Notes: a model not told the origin generated them from the letters alone. A DNA stretch of 64,000 nucleotides from Azorinus chamasolen (GCA_963576725.1 OY755240.1:61194633-61258632), one strand, 5' to 3'; shown: positions 11,368-22,561, counted from the stretch's first letter. Program-made: numbers and translations.

Positions 11368-11535
11368 AAACACCACTAATATACTCTTATGAAACAAATG
11401 TAGATTTATAGCATAAATCTTTATTTTATCAACAAAAATTAAAAGTTTTAGCCATTTTAGTCAATGTTAAGCAACTTTAAGAACATCGTTTTAAGAACGA
11501 CCTTTGTCTTAGCTTCGATCAAAGATACATGTACA

Positions 11536-11720
11536 AGCCCGCGGACTTTTTGTTTTCCGCGGTCCATCGCAATTTTATCCAACGCGGACGAGGTTTTTTT
11601 GTCCGCGCTAATATGCGGGCTTCCGCAGTCCGTCGCGGGTTGTGATGGGTCCGCGAAGGTGTCTCACACTCGTCGCCGGGTTCGATCGTTATCACCGCTG
11701 GTCGCGATGGTATCATCGTG
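11536..11720. other. CpG-rich patch in AT-rich surroundings
   Basis: CCGCGG, CCGCGGTCC, GCGGAC and GTCCGCG blocks give a local CpG density far above the neighbourhood. Pieces are mutually inverted (for example CGCGGACG near 11582 and GTCCGCGC near 11602). It may be a CpG-island-like regulatory patch or a GC-rich repeat. No gene start is seen. Confidence 0.4.
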
Positions 11721-11755
11721 GACTACGATGTATGGCGTACAAAGTGGTTCATAAC

Positions 11756-11870
11756 TTTCCAAAAGCGCATCATGCGGTTTACAAAGCGCATCGTGGGCTT
11801 TCTAAAGCGCCGCACATGCTTTACAAACTGCATCATGCACTTTCTAAACCGCATCATGCGCTTTTCGAGA
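11756..11870 (+). repeat. 21-bp minisatellite
   Basis: About five diverged units of the type GCGCATCATGCGGTTTACAAA run through this interval. Because the unit is a multiple of three, open frames persist on both strands; these are repeat artefacts, not genes. Confidence 0.75.
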
Positions 11871-12967
11871 GTTATAGACCGTCCGTACGCTACATGCCGA
11901 ACCGCAACGCCAAACCACGGGCCTCTAAACAATCAGAATTACCCTTACATAAAAAGGTATGGTATAATCAAAGACTTGTGCGTTCTCGCGGCGTCGATAT
12001 ATTATTTCGATTTGCGTCGATAAATATAATTCACGCTGTATGTACACGTATTTGTATTATTCTGAACCTCAACTTACGGAACAATAATTGTTCTGATACT
12101 GATACTGATTTATGGCTTAGAATTATAAGTTTTACTATATTTACCTAGATCTATCCACAAAATAACCTCCACACCCACTGTAACATTGTTAGAAACAAGT
12201 TCTGAAACTATCTATCAGTATGTATTGCGGTGAGTATTCTCGAGTTTCCAGTAACCCATAATGCATCGCGGCTGGGTGAGTTCCGGTTTAGTTCCTCGAA
12301 ATGAAAATACGCGACGATTGCTGATTGAAATTGGATAAAGATTATTGTACAACTATTTATGTAATTATAAATACAAACTAACTCACCTTATTATACTTAT
12401 GTAAGCAAATGCGTACAGTGAAAGAAAATCTGTCAAATATGTTTCGGGTTTCACTATCGATAAATGACAAATGTAGGGCAGTTATGTATTAAAGTGCAAA
12501 TAGTGGGTGAAGTAAATTTCAATTTCGAGATCCGTAGATTCTGTACACTCATATCAGTGATTTCCATAGAATATCTGTAAAATTGTTACAAATATTTACA
12601 GATTGGAGAAAAGATTAGTCCACACATGTACAATCTATGGTGATATCGAGGTATTTTCAGTTTTGACGATAGCAAAAAGTCAAATTCTCATTTCGTCTAA
12701 CGGTATAAACTTGTCCAATTTCCATTTCGTCTAAAACTTAGAAATCCCATTTGGTCTAAACAATAAAAAGGATATATTTCAAGTTCAAAGAGATACATTA
12801 ATAGTTTTCTTACCTAATTTTGGTATCATTTTATTGAAATTTGATTTTTAGTGAAATGTATTCATAGTGTCAAAATAAAGACCCAAATCACAGGGTCTTC
12901 TTTTTATCTGGATCTACACTATTGACATTGCACATCTGTCAATTTTGAAAAATTCAAGATTGTTTAA

Positions 12968-13190
12968 ACCTTTCCCTCATATAAACGTGTTTTCACGTAC
13001 TTGCCAACAGAGTAGACCCAGATCAGACGGCTCCTAGAGGAGCCGTCTAATCAGGGTTTGCTCTGTTTGCTAATGGAATTTGATAGATCTGTTTCTTTGC
13101 TTTCTAAAATGTCTACAATGTTTCACTTTCCCCATTTTTGTATAACTGTTATGTCCATGAATATTCAGTAAACAAAGAACAGGGAAAGGG
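12968..13190 (+). mobile_element. TTAA-type hairpin MITE, GGCTCC core
   Basis: Flanked by TTAA at 12964-12967 and 13191-13194, with terminal CCTTTCCCTCATATAAACG and GGGAAAGGG. The core is GACGGCTCC-TAGA-GGAGCCGTC inside GCCAACAGAGTAGACCCAGA and its counterpart. It is nested in the larger inverted-repeat element. Confidence 0.8.
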
Positions 13191-13689
13191 TTAAATAATA
13201 TTAACATCTTAGTTAAGTTATAGTGGTTATTTCATGACTCAGTAATAATCTGGATCCTAAACATTTGTATCCCTGATAAGCTCTTTTCCATATAAAAACA
13301 CAAAATATAGTACAGTATATGACATTCACACCGCATTTAGTGTCAGTCTCTACTCATTTAGCACCTTTAGACAATATGAGGAAATGTATCTGAAAAGGTG
13401 TGAAATACCCTTTTGACGAAATGGGATTTTTTGTCTAAACTTAAAAGTTTATTTAGTAGGTGAAATGAGTTTAGACGAAGTGGTAGTAAACCATGTATGA
13501 GTACATTAGTCACCTAGAACAAACCAGTTTTGTCTTTTCAAATAAAACATTGCTTACATCCTAGCAATTCGTTCTCCCCTTTCGAAAAGCGTGTTTTAAT
13601 TATGAAAGTGATATGATAGGAATTAAAAAAAACGAAAAACAAACTACTGTACATATAGTTCATGGCATAATTTTATTGCAATGTATTTC

Positions 13690-14360
13690 CCTCAGCTGTA
13701 AAGGCCTTTTTCACACTTTTGCAAACAGAGAAGACTGAGTATACAGTGGTTTTAAATGCCAGAACTGTTTTCCCGCATTCAAAAATTTAAACAATACAAC
13801 CATTTGTTTTGAATACATGAAGATAAATTGTGTCAGTTGGATACTTTATTATGATATTATTTACCCAGTCTAATTATTGCTAATTCACTAACTAGACCTA
13901 TGACAGGAGTAAATATCAAAGGTGCCAGATGGTCAGTAAATCCCCAATTTACTCAGCAGGGGACAAGGGTCTCCAATCTCAAAAGTTGACAGTGATCACA
14001 CAACTGCCATCAATCAAATACTCTCTTATCAATTATTACGTAACACGAATAGACAGACATACCAAAATATGTGCCAATTATCTAAAGTTATGATTTGTTA
14101 GATTCCCGAAATCTTTTTTAGAAGAAAACTATATTTTGACAAATTTGATCTATACCTTAGCACAATTGAATCCCAACGATTTAGATCTATTTAAATTTAG
14201 ATAAAGTGAATTTTAGATCTAAAGATAATTTAGCTTGATTTGATCTAGATCTATTAAAAAATTATTTTACCAGATTTGCTATGGACCCTACTGTACAGTA
14301 GCCAGAAAGACATTTTACACCACACGAATGAACGCCATGAGACTGTATACATGTATATAC
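13690..14360 (+). repeat. dispersed repeat X, copy 1
   Basis: Shares long similarity with 17960-18700 (inverted) and 39540-40270 (direct), including ACTGTACAGTAGCCAGA and a stretch translating as KGARWSVNP. In this copy the frame breaks soon afterwards. AGATCTA-rich sequence lies between the conserved blocks. Confidence 0.65.
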
Positions 14361-14741
14361 ATGTTATAAACATATCTTATCTAGATCTTACCAAATTAAA
14401 AGGAGGTGTAAAAGATCTAGATCTTATCAAAATAAAAGAAGGAGTAACATTTAAACATTGATGATAAAAATTTCGATCACCGAAAGAAAAATGCAAGATG
14501 TCTTCTTTGCCAATCTCTGTACGTATTGTAATCGAGACGAAAACCGGAACTCACCCAGTGCGCAAAGGATTATGGGAAACTGGAATAAGGCGAATGGGTA
14601 AGGATTTATTTTGCTCTATAATCAAATCGACGAGTTGACTGTTCGTCTGATATATATGTAGCTATAATATAAGCTAGAAATATAGATATAATTAGGTGTT
14701 GTTTTATTTCGAACAACTGCCAGTATTATCACCAGTTATGT

Positions 14742-16365
14742 ATACAAGAGGGTCAAGATGGCCCTTAATCGCTCACCTGATTACAATAGATTTAAGAATT
14801 TTGCTGGGTAGCCCATGGGTAGGGCCAATAATGACCTTAGGGACAATATTTGAACAATGTTGATAGTGGATCATGAGCAGTGGTTCTGCAGAACAAGATT
14901 TTAAAAGATTTAGTATATTGATTTTATCAAGACAATGATTCTGACCAATGAAGATTGGGCTAAAAATGTGCCTTCTAGAGTAATATTTCTAAGATTTGAC
15001 CTAGTGACCTACTTTTTATTCCCACCCAACCCATGATCACACTTAACCTTTATATCACCAAGACAAACACTCTAAGCAATTTTGAGAAAGACTGGGCTAA
15101 AAATGTGGCCACTGGAGTGTTAACTAGATTTTTCTAAGATATGACCCAGTGACCTACTTTTTGACCTCACATAACCCACTTTCAAACTTGTCTAAGATTT
15201 TATTAGGACAATCATTCTGGCCAATTTTCATGAAGATTTGGCTATAAATGTGACCTCTACTCTGAGTGTCCACAATGTTTTCCTACTATTTGACATAGTG
15301 ACCTAGTTTTTAACCCCACATAACACATTTTCAAAGTTGTTTGAGATTTTATCAAGACAATCATTATGACTAAGTTTCATAAAGAGTGGACAAAAATGTG
15401 ACCACTAGAGTTTTCACCAGGTTTTTCTACTGTTTGACCTAGTGACCTAGTTTTAACTCCACTTGACCCACTTTCAAACTCGTCCGAGATTTTATCAAGA
15501 CATTCATTCTGACCAAGTTTCATGAAGATTGGACTAAAATTGTGACCACTAGAGTGTTCACAAGGTTTCTCTACTGTTTGACCTAGTGACCTAGTTTTTT
15601 ACCCCAAACGACCCACTTTCAAACTCGACAGATAGTTTATTTGGACACTCATTATGACCAAGTTGCATGAAGATTTGGCTAAAAAATGTGACCTCTTAAA
15701 TGTTCACAATTTGTTCTACTGTATGACCTAGTGGCCTAGTTTTACCCCCATGTGACACACTTTCAAACTCGTCCAAGATTTTATCAAAACTATCATTCTG
15801 ATCAAGTTTCATGAATATTTGGCCATATATGTGACCTATAAAGTGGTCACAAGGTTTTCCTACTATTTGACTTAGTGACCTAGTTTCAACCCCCACATGA
15901 CCCACTTTCAAACTCGTCTGATATTTTATTAAGACAATCATTCTGACAAAGTTTCATGAAGATTGGGCTAAAAATGTGACCTCTAGAGTGTTCACAAGGT
16001 GTTTCTACCATTTGACCTAGTGACCTAGTTTATGAACGCACATGACCCACTTTCGAACTTGTCCAAGATTTTATTAAAACGATCATTCTGACCAAGTTTC
16101 ATGAATGTGACTCTAGAGTGTTCACAAGGTTTTCATACTATTTGACATAGTGACCTAGTTTTTAACCCCACATGACCCACTTTCGACCTCGTCCGAGATT
16201 TTATCAAGACAATCATTCTGACCAAGTTTCATGAACATTAGCCTAAAATTGTGACCACTAGAGTGTTCACAAGCAAATTGTTGACGACACACGACGCACG
16301 GTGCACGACGGACATTCAAGTATACCAAAAGCTCACCCTGAGCTTTGCTCAGGTGAGCTAATAAA
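14742..16365 (+). mobile_element. element with ~145-bp tandem core and hairpin 3' end
   Basis: About nine units with TGACCTAGTGACCTAG at their heads start near 14998, 15136, 15289, 15435, 15577, 15723, 15868, 16012 and 16141. The left end carries GATGGCCCTTAATCGCTCAC. The right end is a hairpin, GCTCACCCTGAGC paired with GCTCAGGTGAGC, followed by TAA. A similar repeat, with the same ends, is widespread in bivalve genomes in my recollection. The 3' hairpin followed by CTAA and the tandem core recall Helitron-like non-autonomous elements, but this class is unproven. Confidence 0.7.
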
Positions 16366-17200
16366 ACTGTAACAGTTTCCCTCATAATTCCGCATTTTCT
16401 CGTACTAGAAACAGAGAAGACACAGAGCAGAACCTGTATTCCATGAATACACCTTTCTACCCCTATGCAAACAGAAGAGACCCAGGTCTGCCATGGCCAA
16501 CAATTCCTGTTTCCATGTGCATTAAAATAATTTAATTAACATTCATTATTTCATATTTTCTTTATACATCTTTATTCCATAAACACGACTTTCTACGCCT
16601 TGCATACCCAGATCATATTACTCAGCGTTTCATCAGGATTCAAGACTGCCAATAAATATTGCTTTAGTTCTATAGGACCAAAACTGATATTGTTATACAT
16701 AATCGGCGAGCGGACCTATGCGTAATTAAAACTGATCAAAGCAATACACCAAACTTGTAGAATTACCTCTTTGCACGATAAATAATATTGCGTCTAAAGT
16801 GATCACAAGACGTTGCCTACTTCAGTTCTTCAATGACGTGCATTTGGATACTGAAGAAACTTCGTGTAACTTGGCGTTTAATGTGGATCATATTTGTTAT
16901 CATGGTTTTGTAACTAGCATACGTAGAGTAAATAAATACCTTTCTAAACTATTACGTGAAAATATATAAATATTCTTCAGGTAAAGGGTAAATAGAACTA
17001 TGACAACCTGGAATGTTAGAAGTGATCAACACAGTTACTGGATCTGTTACATATACTTGCTGCCATCGAATTCTGGATCAGACTTCGGTTTGAATTCCTA
17101 GCCACATGCGTTCAAACAAACGCATGTGCACTATGTTGAAATGTTCTGCTGTGTTTCAATATGGGTCAGTAAGGTTATATCCGGTTACATGTTTGTTATC
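16366..17200. other. no gene; degraded MITE fragments to ~16650
   Basis: Pieces of the GGCTCC-type MITE (TTTCCCTCATAATTCCGC near 16377, GCAAACAGAAGAGACCCAG near 16468) precede about 550 bases in which I recognise nothing. Confidence 0.45.
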
Positions 17201-17208
17201 TATGTATC

Positions 17209-17455
17209 TAGAGAGAGAGACAATGACAGAGAGAGATACAGAGAGAGACAGAGAGAGAGAGACAGCCACACACATAGACAGACACACAGACAGACACACA
17301 CAGAGACACAGATACAGACACACAGAGACACACACACAGAGACAGACAGAGAGAGAGGGAGAGACACACAGAGACAGAGACAGATACAGGCAAAGAGACA
17401 AAGAGAAGGAGACAGACCGACAGACATACAGAGAGAGACATACAGACAGACAGAT
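17209..17455. repeat. (GA)n/(CACAGA)n microsatellite tract
   Basis: A nearly pure purine-plus-C strand of GAGA and CACAGACA units about 250 bp long. All overlapping open frames on both strands are repeat artefacts. Confidence 0.95.
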
Positions 17456-17462
17456 ATGTTCA

Positions 17463-17755
17463 TCGAATAGACAAACGGTGTAGATCCAAACTATAAGGAT
17501 CCAGTGTGAACCTCATGATCTGGATCTACACTGTGTAAAATGTTAATAGACGAACTAATTTTATGGGTGATAAGTGCTGTTAGTGTGTTGTACTATATTT
17601 AGGATTTGTTCGTCAAACAGACAAACAGTGTAGATCTAAACCATAAGGTTTCATTGTGAACCTCGTGATCTGGATATACACTGTGTACAATGTAAATAGA
17701 TGACATCATTTTAGTGCTGTTAGTGTGTTTGTACTATATTTAGGATATGTGTGCT
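17463..17755 (+). repeat. tandem duplication of a hairpin MITE-like unit
   Basis: Two ~146-bp copies (about 17463-17610 and 17611-17755) each contain ACAAACRGTGTAGATC, an inverted GATCTGGATCTACACTGTG and a GTGCTGTTAGTGTGTT tail. The internal inverted repeat resembles the scaffold of the TTAA-type MITEs. Confidence 0.65.
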
Positions 17756-17856
17756 TGAAATGATTTACAATGAAAGTTTGTAAAACAGATTTGTCTTGTT
17801 TTAACTTCGCGATTTATTTTTAAAAAAGATATAAAAAAACTTACAAAAAAATCAAA

Positions 17857-17967
17857 TTGGCATTTTTCCAGTGGCATTTTTTCACTTAACGGTGGCATTT
17901 TTCCAAGTGGCATATTTTCCAGTGGCATTTTTTTCTGGTGGCATTTTTTCCAGTGGCATTCTTTCCG
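17857..17967 (+). repeat. ~18-bp GTGGCATTTTT minisatellite
   Basis: About seven diverged copies of GTGGCATTTTTTCCA, some spaced by CTTAACG-like inserts. The reading frame on the minus strand (MPLEK repeats) is an artefact. Confidence 0.75.
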
Positions 17968-18700
17968 TACACCGATATGTCGAATAATTTAGATCAACAG
18001 TACATTGTATTTAAAATTTTAATTCTCATTTTATTTTAATAAGATCTAGATATTAAGATATACAGTCTCACGGCGTTCATTTGTGTGTTGTAAAATGTCT
18101 TTCTGGATACTGTACAGTACCGTAGCAGATCTAGTAAAAGTATTTTTAGATCTAGAGCATAGCAGTCTTAACTATCTTTAGAACTAGAATTCACAATAAT
18201 CTAACTTTTTAAATAGATCTAAATCGTTGGGGTTTAATTATGCTTAGCCATAGATATAATTAGTCAAAACATAGTTATCTTCTATTTTTCGGGAAGCTGT
18301 TTAACAAATCACGACTTTACATTGTTTGGTAGTACTTACTGTTTCAGTAGAATCATCCTGTTACGTAATAATTCATAACTTTGTTGATAAGACAGTGTTA
18401 GATAGATGACAGTTGTGTGATCACTGACCCTTGTCCCCTGCTGAGAAATTAGGGGATTTACTGACCATCTGGCACCTTTGATTGTTACTATTTTCCTAGG
18501 TCTAGTTAGTAAATTAGCAGTAAGTAAGTAATGTAATAATATAGTCTCCAACTGTCTAACACAATTCATTTTCAGTATTCCAAAACAAATAGTTTGTATT
18601 GTTAAAATCTTTGTATGCGGGAAATAAAAGTACCGAAATTTGAAAGAAATAGACCCAGACAAGATAGCTCAAAAAGCAACCCTCTGACCAGGGTCTTCAC
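17960..18700 (-). repeat. dispersed repeat X, copy 2, with open frame
   Basis: Inverted copy of repeat X. On the minus strand, 18662-18336 stays open and includes WSVNPLISQQGTRVSDHTT and SYQQSYELLRNR. The same residues with few changes occur in copy 3 at 39757-39939. No known domain is recognised. The conserved frame may reflect recent copying rather than selection. Confidence 0.6.
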
Positions 18701-18796
18701 TGTTTATTATTCAAAATCATATAGCAAATTTAAATCTTATATAATGAATGGAATATACAGTTAAAATATGACGGGCCATTCCACCTTAAAATATAA

Positions 18797-19024
18797 CCCT
18801 TCCTTTAATATAAACGTGTTTTCGTGCATTTGCAAACAGCGCAGACCCAGATCATACGACTCCTATAGGAGTCTGCTCTGTTAATAAAATTGTAATAGGC
18901 CCGACTCTTTTATACATTTCATATCAACACCAAACTATCTTGTCTACAAATGCCATTTAAAACATTAGCTTATAAATATTCATGATATCATTATTTCTGA
19001 CATGAATACTGAACAGGGAAAAGG
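18797..19024 (+). mobile_element. TTAA-type MITE, GGCTCC-like core, partly deleted
   Basis: Left end CCCTTCCTTTAATATAAACG and right end ACAGGGAAAAGG followed by TTAA (19025-19028). One half of the palindrome around 18858-18880 is shortened (CGACTCCTATAGGAGTC). Confidence 0.7.
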
Positions 19025-19089
19025 TTAATCACCACAAAGTAACAGAATAACAAGAATGTTTTCATAGTTATACAATTCATAAAAATATG

Positions 19090-19400
19090 CTTGCTTATCC
19101 CTTTACCATAATTATATAAACATATATAGTTCCATGCCTTTGCAAACAGCGTAGACCAAGCTTTGGATGCGCCTATTGGAGTCGTATGATCGGGACCCAC
19201 TCTGTTTGTCTATGAAAGTATATCAGATCTGACTCTGCATTTTCTACCAGTACCAAAAAAGTCATGTACCGTGTACCTATACCATTATGAAAACCAACTA
19301 ATAAATATTACACATGTACAGAGTATAAGACATCAAAACTTATCTTAGAATAAAAGAGAACCAAATTCGATATACAGCAAAACCCCTCAACAGGAATCCT
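19090..19400. mobile_element. degraded TTAA-type MITE remnant
   Basis: CCCTTTACCATAATTATATA near 19099, CCTTTGCAAACAGCGTAGACC near 19137 and a decayed core (GATGCGCCTATTGGAGTC near 19166) mark an old copy. Nothing else is recognised in the interval. Confidence 0.5.
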
Positions 19401-19418
19401 AGTAGAGAAGAAAGTTAA

Positions 19419-19659
19419 CCCTTCGCTTGCTGAATTTTAAAATACATTTCTCCTTCTTTACCCATGCCCTGTTGTATAATTACATATATATTCACTGTGT
19501 ACAAGTATGTCGCTGTGCAGTCACTGCTGTGGAGTGCACTGGTTGCACAATCAACTTGTAAATAGTGCAGACCCTGATGAGACAGCTCCTGCAGGAGCTG
19601 TCTCATCTGGGCTTCACTATTTACCGGTAGGTATATTGACGTGAATAGCAAGCGAAGGG
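19419..19659 (-). mobile_element. TTAA-type hairpin MITE, AGCTCC core
   Basis: TTAA at 19415-19418 and 19660-19663; ends CCCTTCGCTTGCT and AGCAAGCGAAGGG are exact inverted repeats. Core palindrome GAGACAGCTCC-TGCA-GGAGCTGTCTC. Inverted relative to the copy at 7999. Confidence 0.9.
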
Positions 19660-20013
19660 TTAAGATACTTTCAGGCAGGTGGTTGCTTATTGCAGGTTAA
19701 AAGTCATTGGGAACTTTCTGCATGACTGCCTCCATACATTAAGCTGCCAACTGTCTCCAAGGCCGATATTTATACTAAATTGAACGTCCTATTTTCAAAT
19801 CTTCAAATTTCAGACTTTAAAATGTCAAAATTCAAATTTCAGATTGAGCTCTTCTTTGGAAATGAAATGAAAGGGGAAAAACAAACAAACAATGGAAAAA
19901 AAACCAACAAAAAAACATCAAAACAAATATCAAAACAACAACCTAACTTTTTTATTCCAGTATTTGTTTCTTTTTGAAAAAGGTATAGATCAAGCATTCG
20001 TTTTGTCTATTAA

Positions 20014-20255
20014 CCCTTCTCTTGCTGAATTTTAAAATACATTTCTCCTTCTTTACCCACGCCCTTTGTATAAGTACATATATCTTCACTGTGTACAAGT
20101 ATTTCGCTGTGCACTCACTGCTGTGGAGTGCACTGGTTGCACAATCAACTTGTAAATAGTGCAGACCCTGATGAGACAGCTCCTGCAGGAGCTGTCTCAT
20201 CTGGGTCTTCACTATTTACAGGTACGTGTATTGACGTGAATAGCAAGCGAAGGGT
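20014..20255 (-). mobile_element. TTAA-type hairpin MITE, AGCTCC core
   Basis: Close copy of 19419-19659 in the same orientation, flanked by TTAA at 20010-20013 and about 20256-20259. The pair is separated by about 350 bases of unrelated AT-rich DNA with poly-A-like runs. Confidence 0.9.
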
Positions 20256-20257
20256 TT

Positions 20258-20337
20258 AACATGTTCATATATCACTGTATTGTACTCTTTATTGTACTAT
20301 GTATGTTTTATGCAATAAAGACATTGAATTGAATTTA
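20258..20337 (+). mobile_element. LINE 3' end fragment with ATTGA tail
   Basis: Short AT-rich sequence ending GCAATAAAGACATTGAATTGAATT. AATAAA followed by a short ATTGA repeat is a usual 3' end for CR1/L2-like LINEs. It begins right at the edge of the preceding MITE, so the upstream part is missing or was never inserted. Confidence 0.45.
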
Positions 20338-20558
20338 GAGAGGTTTACTGTATAGGATAGGCAGGGACATGCATCAGCACGGATATTAAAATGAGAAGAG
20401 AGCATTCTCTTGGCGGTCACGTTTAAAATTGGCGGGTGAACAATTCAACGCTAAGTAACTCAAATCGGGCGATATACTGATTGATTGGCGGGAGAGCGTT
20501 ATATTTAGCAACATTGTGTTTTTTTGTTTTAGTTTCAGTTGTTTTGTTGTTGTTTTTT

Positions 20559-20559
<1 letters not shown>

Positions 20560-20609
<50 letters not shown>

Positions 20610-20610
20610 T
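20560..20610. repeat. (GT)n run followed by a ~16-base G run
   Basis: (GT)n at about 20561-20592 passes into an uninterrupted G homopolymer (about 20593-20610). The minus-strand proline/histidine open frame is an artefact. Confidence 0.9.
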
Positions 20611-20692
20611 GCTGTTGTTTTTTCGTTGCTGTTTTTTTTGGTTGATGTTTGTTTTTGGTTGATGTTTGTTTTGCTTTGAAACTTAGCTAAAG

Positions 20693-21557
20693 CTAGCCCA
20701 TCATGGAATGTTGCTGAGCGAGCTAGACACTCCAGCACGAGATTCATTTTCCTTATATACATGTACAGACGAATGCCGATGGGCGAGATAGACATACCAG
20801 CACGGCATTCAGTTTCCATATATAAAGACGAATGTTGATGGGAAAGCTAAACGTTCCAGCTCGACATTCGGTTTCTCTATATAATTGCGAATGTTAATGG
20901 GCGAGCTAGACATTCCAGCACGACATTCAGTTTTCTTATATAAATACGAATGTTGATGGGCGAGCTAAACATTCCAACTCGACATTCGGTTTCTCTATAT
21001 TATGGCGAATGTCGATGGGCGAGCTAGGCATTCAAGCACGACTTTCAGTTTCCTTATATAAATACGAATGTTGATGGGCGAGCTAAACATTCCAACTCGA
21101 CATTCGGTTTCTCTATATTATGGCGAATGTCGATGGGCGAGATAGACATTTCAGCACGACATTCAGTTTTCTTATATAAAGACGAATGTTGATGGGCGAG
21201 CTAAACATTTCAACTCGACATTCGGTTTCTCTATATTATGGCGAATGTCGATGGGCGAGCTAGACATTTCAGCACGACATTCAATTTTCTTATATAAAGA
21301 CGAATGTTGATGGGCGAGCTAAACATTCCAACTCGACATTCGGTTTCTCTATATTATGGCGAATGTTAATGGGCGAGCTAGACATTTCAGCACGACAGTC
21401 ACTTTCCTAAGATAAAGACGAATGTTGATGGGCGAGATAGACATTCCAGCACGACATTCAGTTTCCTGATATAAAGACGAATGTTGATGGGCGAGTTTGA
21501 CATTCCAGCACGACATTCAGTTTCCTGATATAAAGACGAATGTCGATGGTCGATCTC
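20693..21557 (+). repeat. ~60-bp satellite array with dimeric higher-order units
   Basis: About 14 monomers of the form CGAATGTTGATGGGCGAGCT...CATTCAG. In the middle of the array two monomer types alternate (TCGACATTCGG-TTTCTCTATATTATGG and CACGACATTCAG-TTTTCTTATATAAAG), giving ~120-bp dimers. The outer monomers are more uniform in type. Open frames across it are not genes. Confidence 0.85.
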
Positions 21558-21584
21558 CGAGTATGGCGTGTCTCCGAGTATGGC

Positions 21585-21840
21585 GTGTATATAAAATATA
21601 CAATAATTATTATATAAAATATACAATAAATATTTATTTTATACAATTAACATATAAAATATACAATAAATATATAAAAAAAATATACAATAAAATATGT
21701 AAAATTATACAATACATACATGTATATGAAATATACAATAATTATATAAAATTATACAATAAATATATTTTTATACAATAAATATATAAAATATACAATA
21801 AATATATAAAATTATACAATGAATATATTGATTTTGTAAC
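21585..21840. repeat. AT-rich tandem tract, ATATAAAATATACAATA units
   Basis: Irregular units of ATATAAAATATACAATA-type. It directly follows the satellite and precedes the 5S-like sequence. No coding content. Confidence 0.85.
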
Positions 21841-21927
21841 ACGTTAAATATATTTATTGTATATTGAACAATGGGATGTGTTCAAATTTGCAACGAAGGA
21901 TCTGATTGGACGGTGAGTCTATGCATG

Positions 21928-22041
21928 CTCTGCAGCCACGATAGTTTGTTCGGTTCTCTTCCGATCACCGAAGTTCAGCAACGTCGAGTACGGTTAGTAC
22001 TTGGATAGGTGACCGCCGGGGAATACCGGGTGCTGTAGAAG
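21928..22041 (+). rRNA. 5S rRNA-like gene or 5S-derived element
   Basis: The sequence follows the eukaryotic 5S layout. The internal promoter region contains GAAGTTCAGCAACGTCGAG and GTTAGTACTTGGATAGGTGA, followed by GGGAATACCGGGTGCTGTAG. The 5' end (CTCTGCAGC) can pair with the 3' end (GCTGTAGAAG) as helix I, including a G-U pair. A run of seven T residues at 22042-22048 is a typical RNA polymerase III terminator. Total length is about 114 bases, about five shorter than usual, with the shortfall near helix II. It is a single diverged copy outside a tandem array, so it may be a pseudogene, an orphan 5S variant or the head of a 5S-derived SINE. Start is placed by helix I. Confidence 0.7.
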
Positions 22042-22048
22042 TTTTTTT
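22042..22048 (+). terminator. poly-T pol III terminator after 5S-like sequence
   Basis: Seven consecutive T residues directly follow the predicted 5S 3' end. Confidence 0.6.
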
Positions 22049-22225
22049 CCATTCTTCCAAAAACTTTTCATTTCACTACTGATGAATGAAATCAAGTTGT
22101 TTATACATTTAAAACTTTTTTCTGCTCCCGATCATTACGAAAACATCTTAATAAGACATATTTCTCTCGTTTTCAATATCACTTTGAACAGTTTTATAGT
22201 CTGACAGTCGTTTTAAACACCAAAC

Positions 22226-22462
22226 CCTTTACTCCATGAATATTTAGGTAAGAGGTTAGTTCATCATGAATATCAATTATACGCTCGTATTAACTGTTCT
22301 AATTGCAAATGGACAGAAGAACTTTTGGCCATGGCAGAAACTGTAGAACCATATCTGTATTATATGATAAGCAAACAGAGCAGACCCTGGTCAGACAGTT
22401 CCTATAGGGGCCGTCTGATCTGGGTCTACTCTGTTTGCAAAGGCAAATGGAATAAATGGTTA
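22226..22462 (+). mobile_element. TTAA-type MITE, 'ACTCCATGAATATT' variant
   Basis: Left end CCCTTTACTCCATGAATATT, core AGACAGTTCC-TATA-GGGGCCGTCT, right end near AAATGGTTAA. This variant has the same central scaffold as the GGCTCC family but different outer arms. Confidence 0.7.
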
Positions 22463-22561
22463 ATCAGATATTCATGTTATGACTAGCATTTGAAGTAGGG
22501 CTGGCACTCTGGTCAAACACAGAGTAACCCGCTGTCTGATCTTTATTCGATCTGATAACTA

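Larger units (their letters stand above)
12234..14590. mobile_element. ~2.35-kb element with ~58-bp inverted ends
   Basis: The left end (12234-12298, with CCCATAATGCATCGCGG and GGGTGAGTTCCGGTTT) is matched in inverted orientation by 14532-14590 (AACCGGAACTCACCCA and TTATGGGAAAC). Inside are inverted TTTCGTCTAAAC-like motifs (near 12690-12750 and 13418-13480), a nested TTAA-type MITE at 12968-13190 and a block shared with 17960-18700 and 39540-40270. No transposase was found; this may be a composite non-autonomous element. Confidence 0.55.

Noticed and set aside
11642..12148. 168-codon open frame
   Set aside because: Most of it crosses a 21-bp minisatellite, and equally long frames exist in other registers and on the other strand.
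14742..16365. Firm Helitron assignment
   Set aside because: The 3' hairpin and CTAA are suggestive, but the hairpin directly abuts CTAA rather than being ~10 bases upstream, the 5' TC is not clear and no A-T insertion site was shown.
15696..16385. Open frames with LIKYQTSLKVGHVG-like repeats
   Set aside because: They translate the ~145-bp tandem units of the element at 14742-16365.
17106..17483. Long overlapping open frames on both strands rich in R/E/T/D or S/L/C
   Set aside because: They are translations of a GA/CA microsatellite and carry no protein information.
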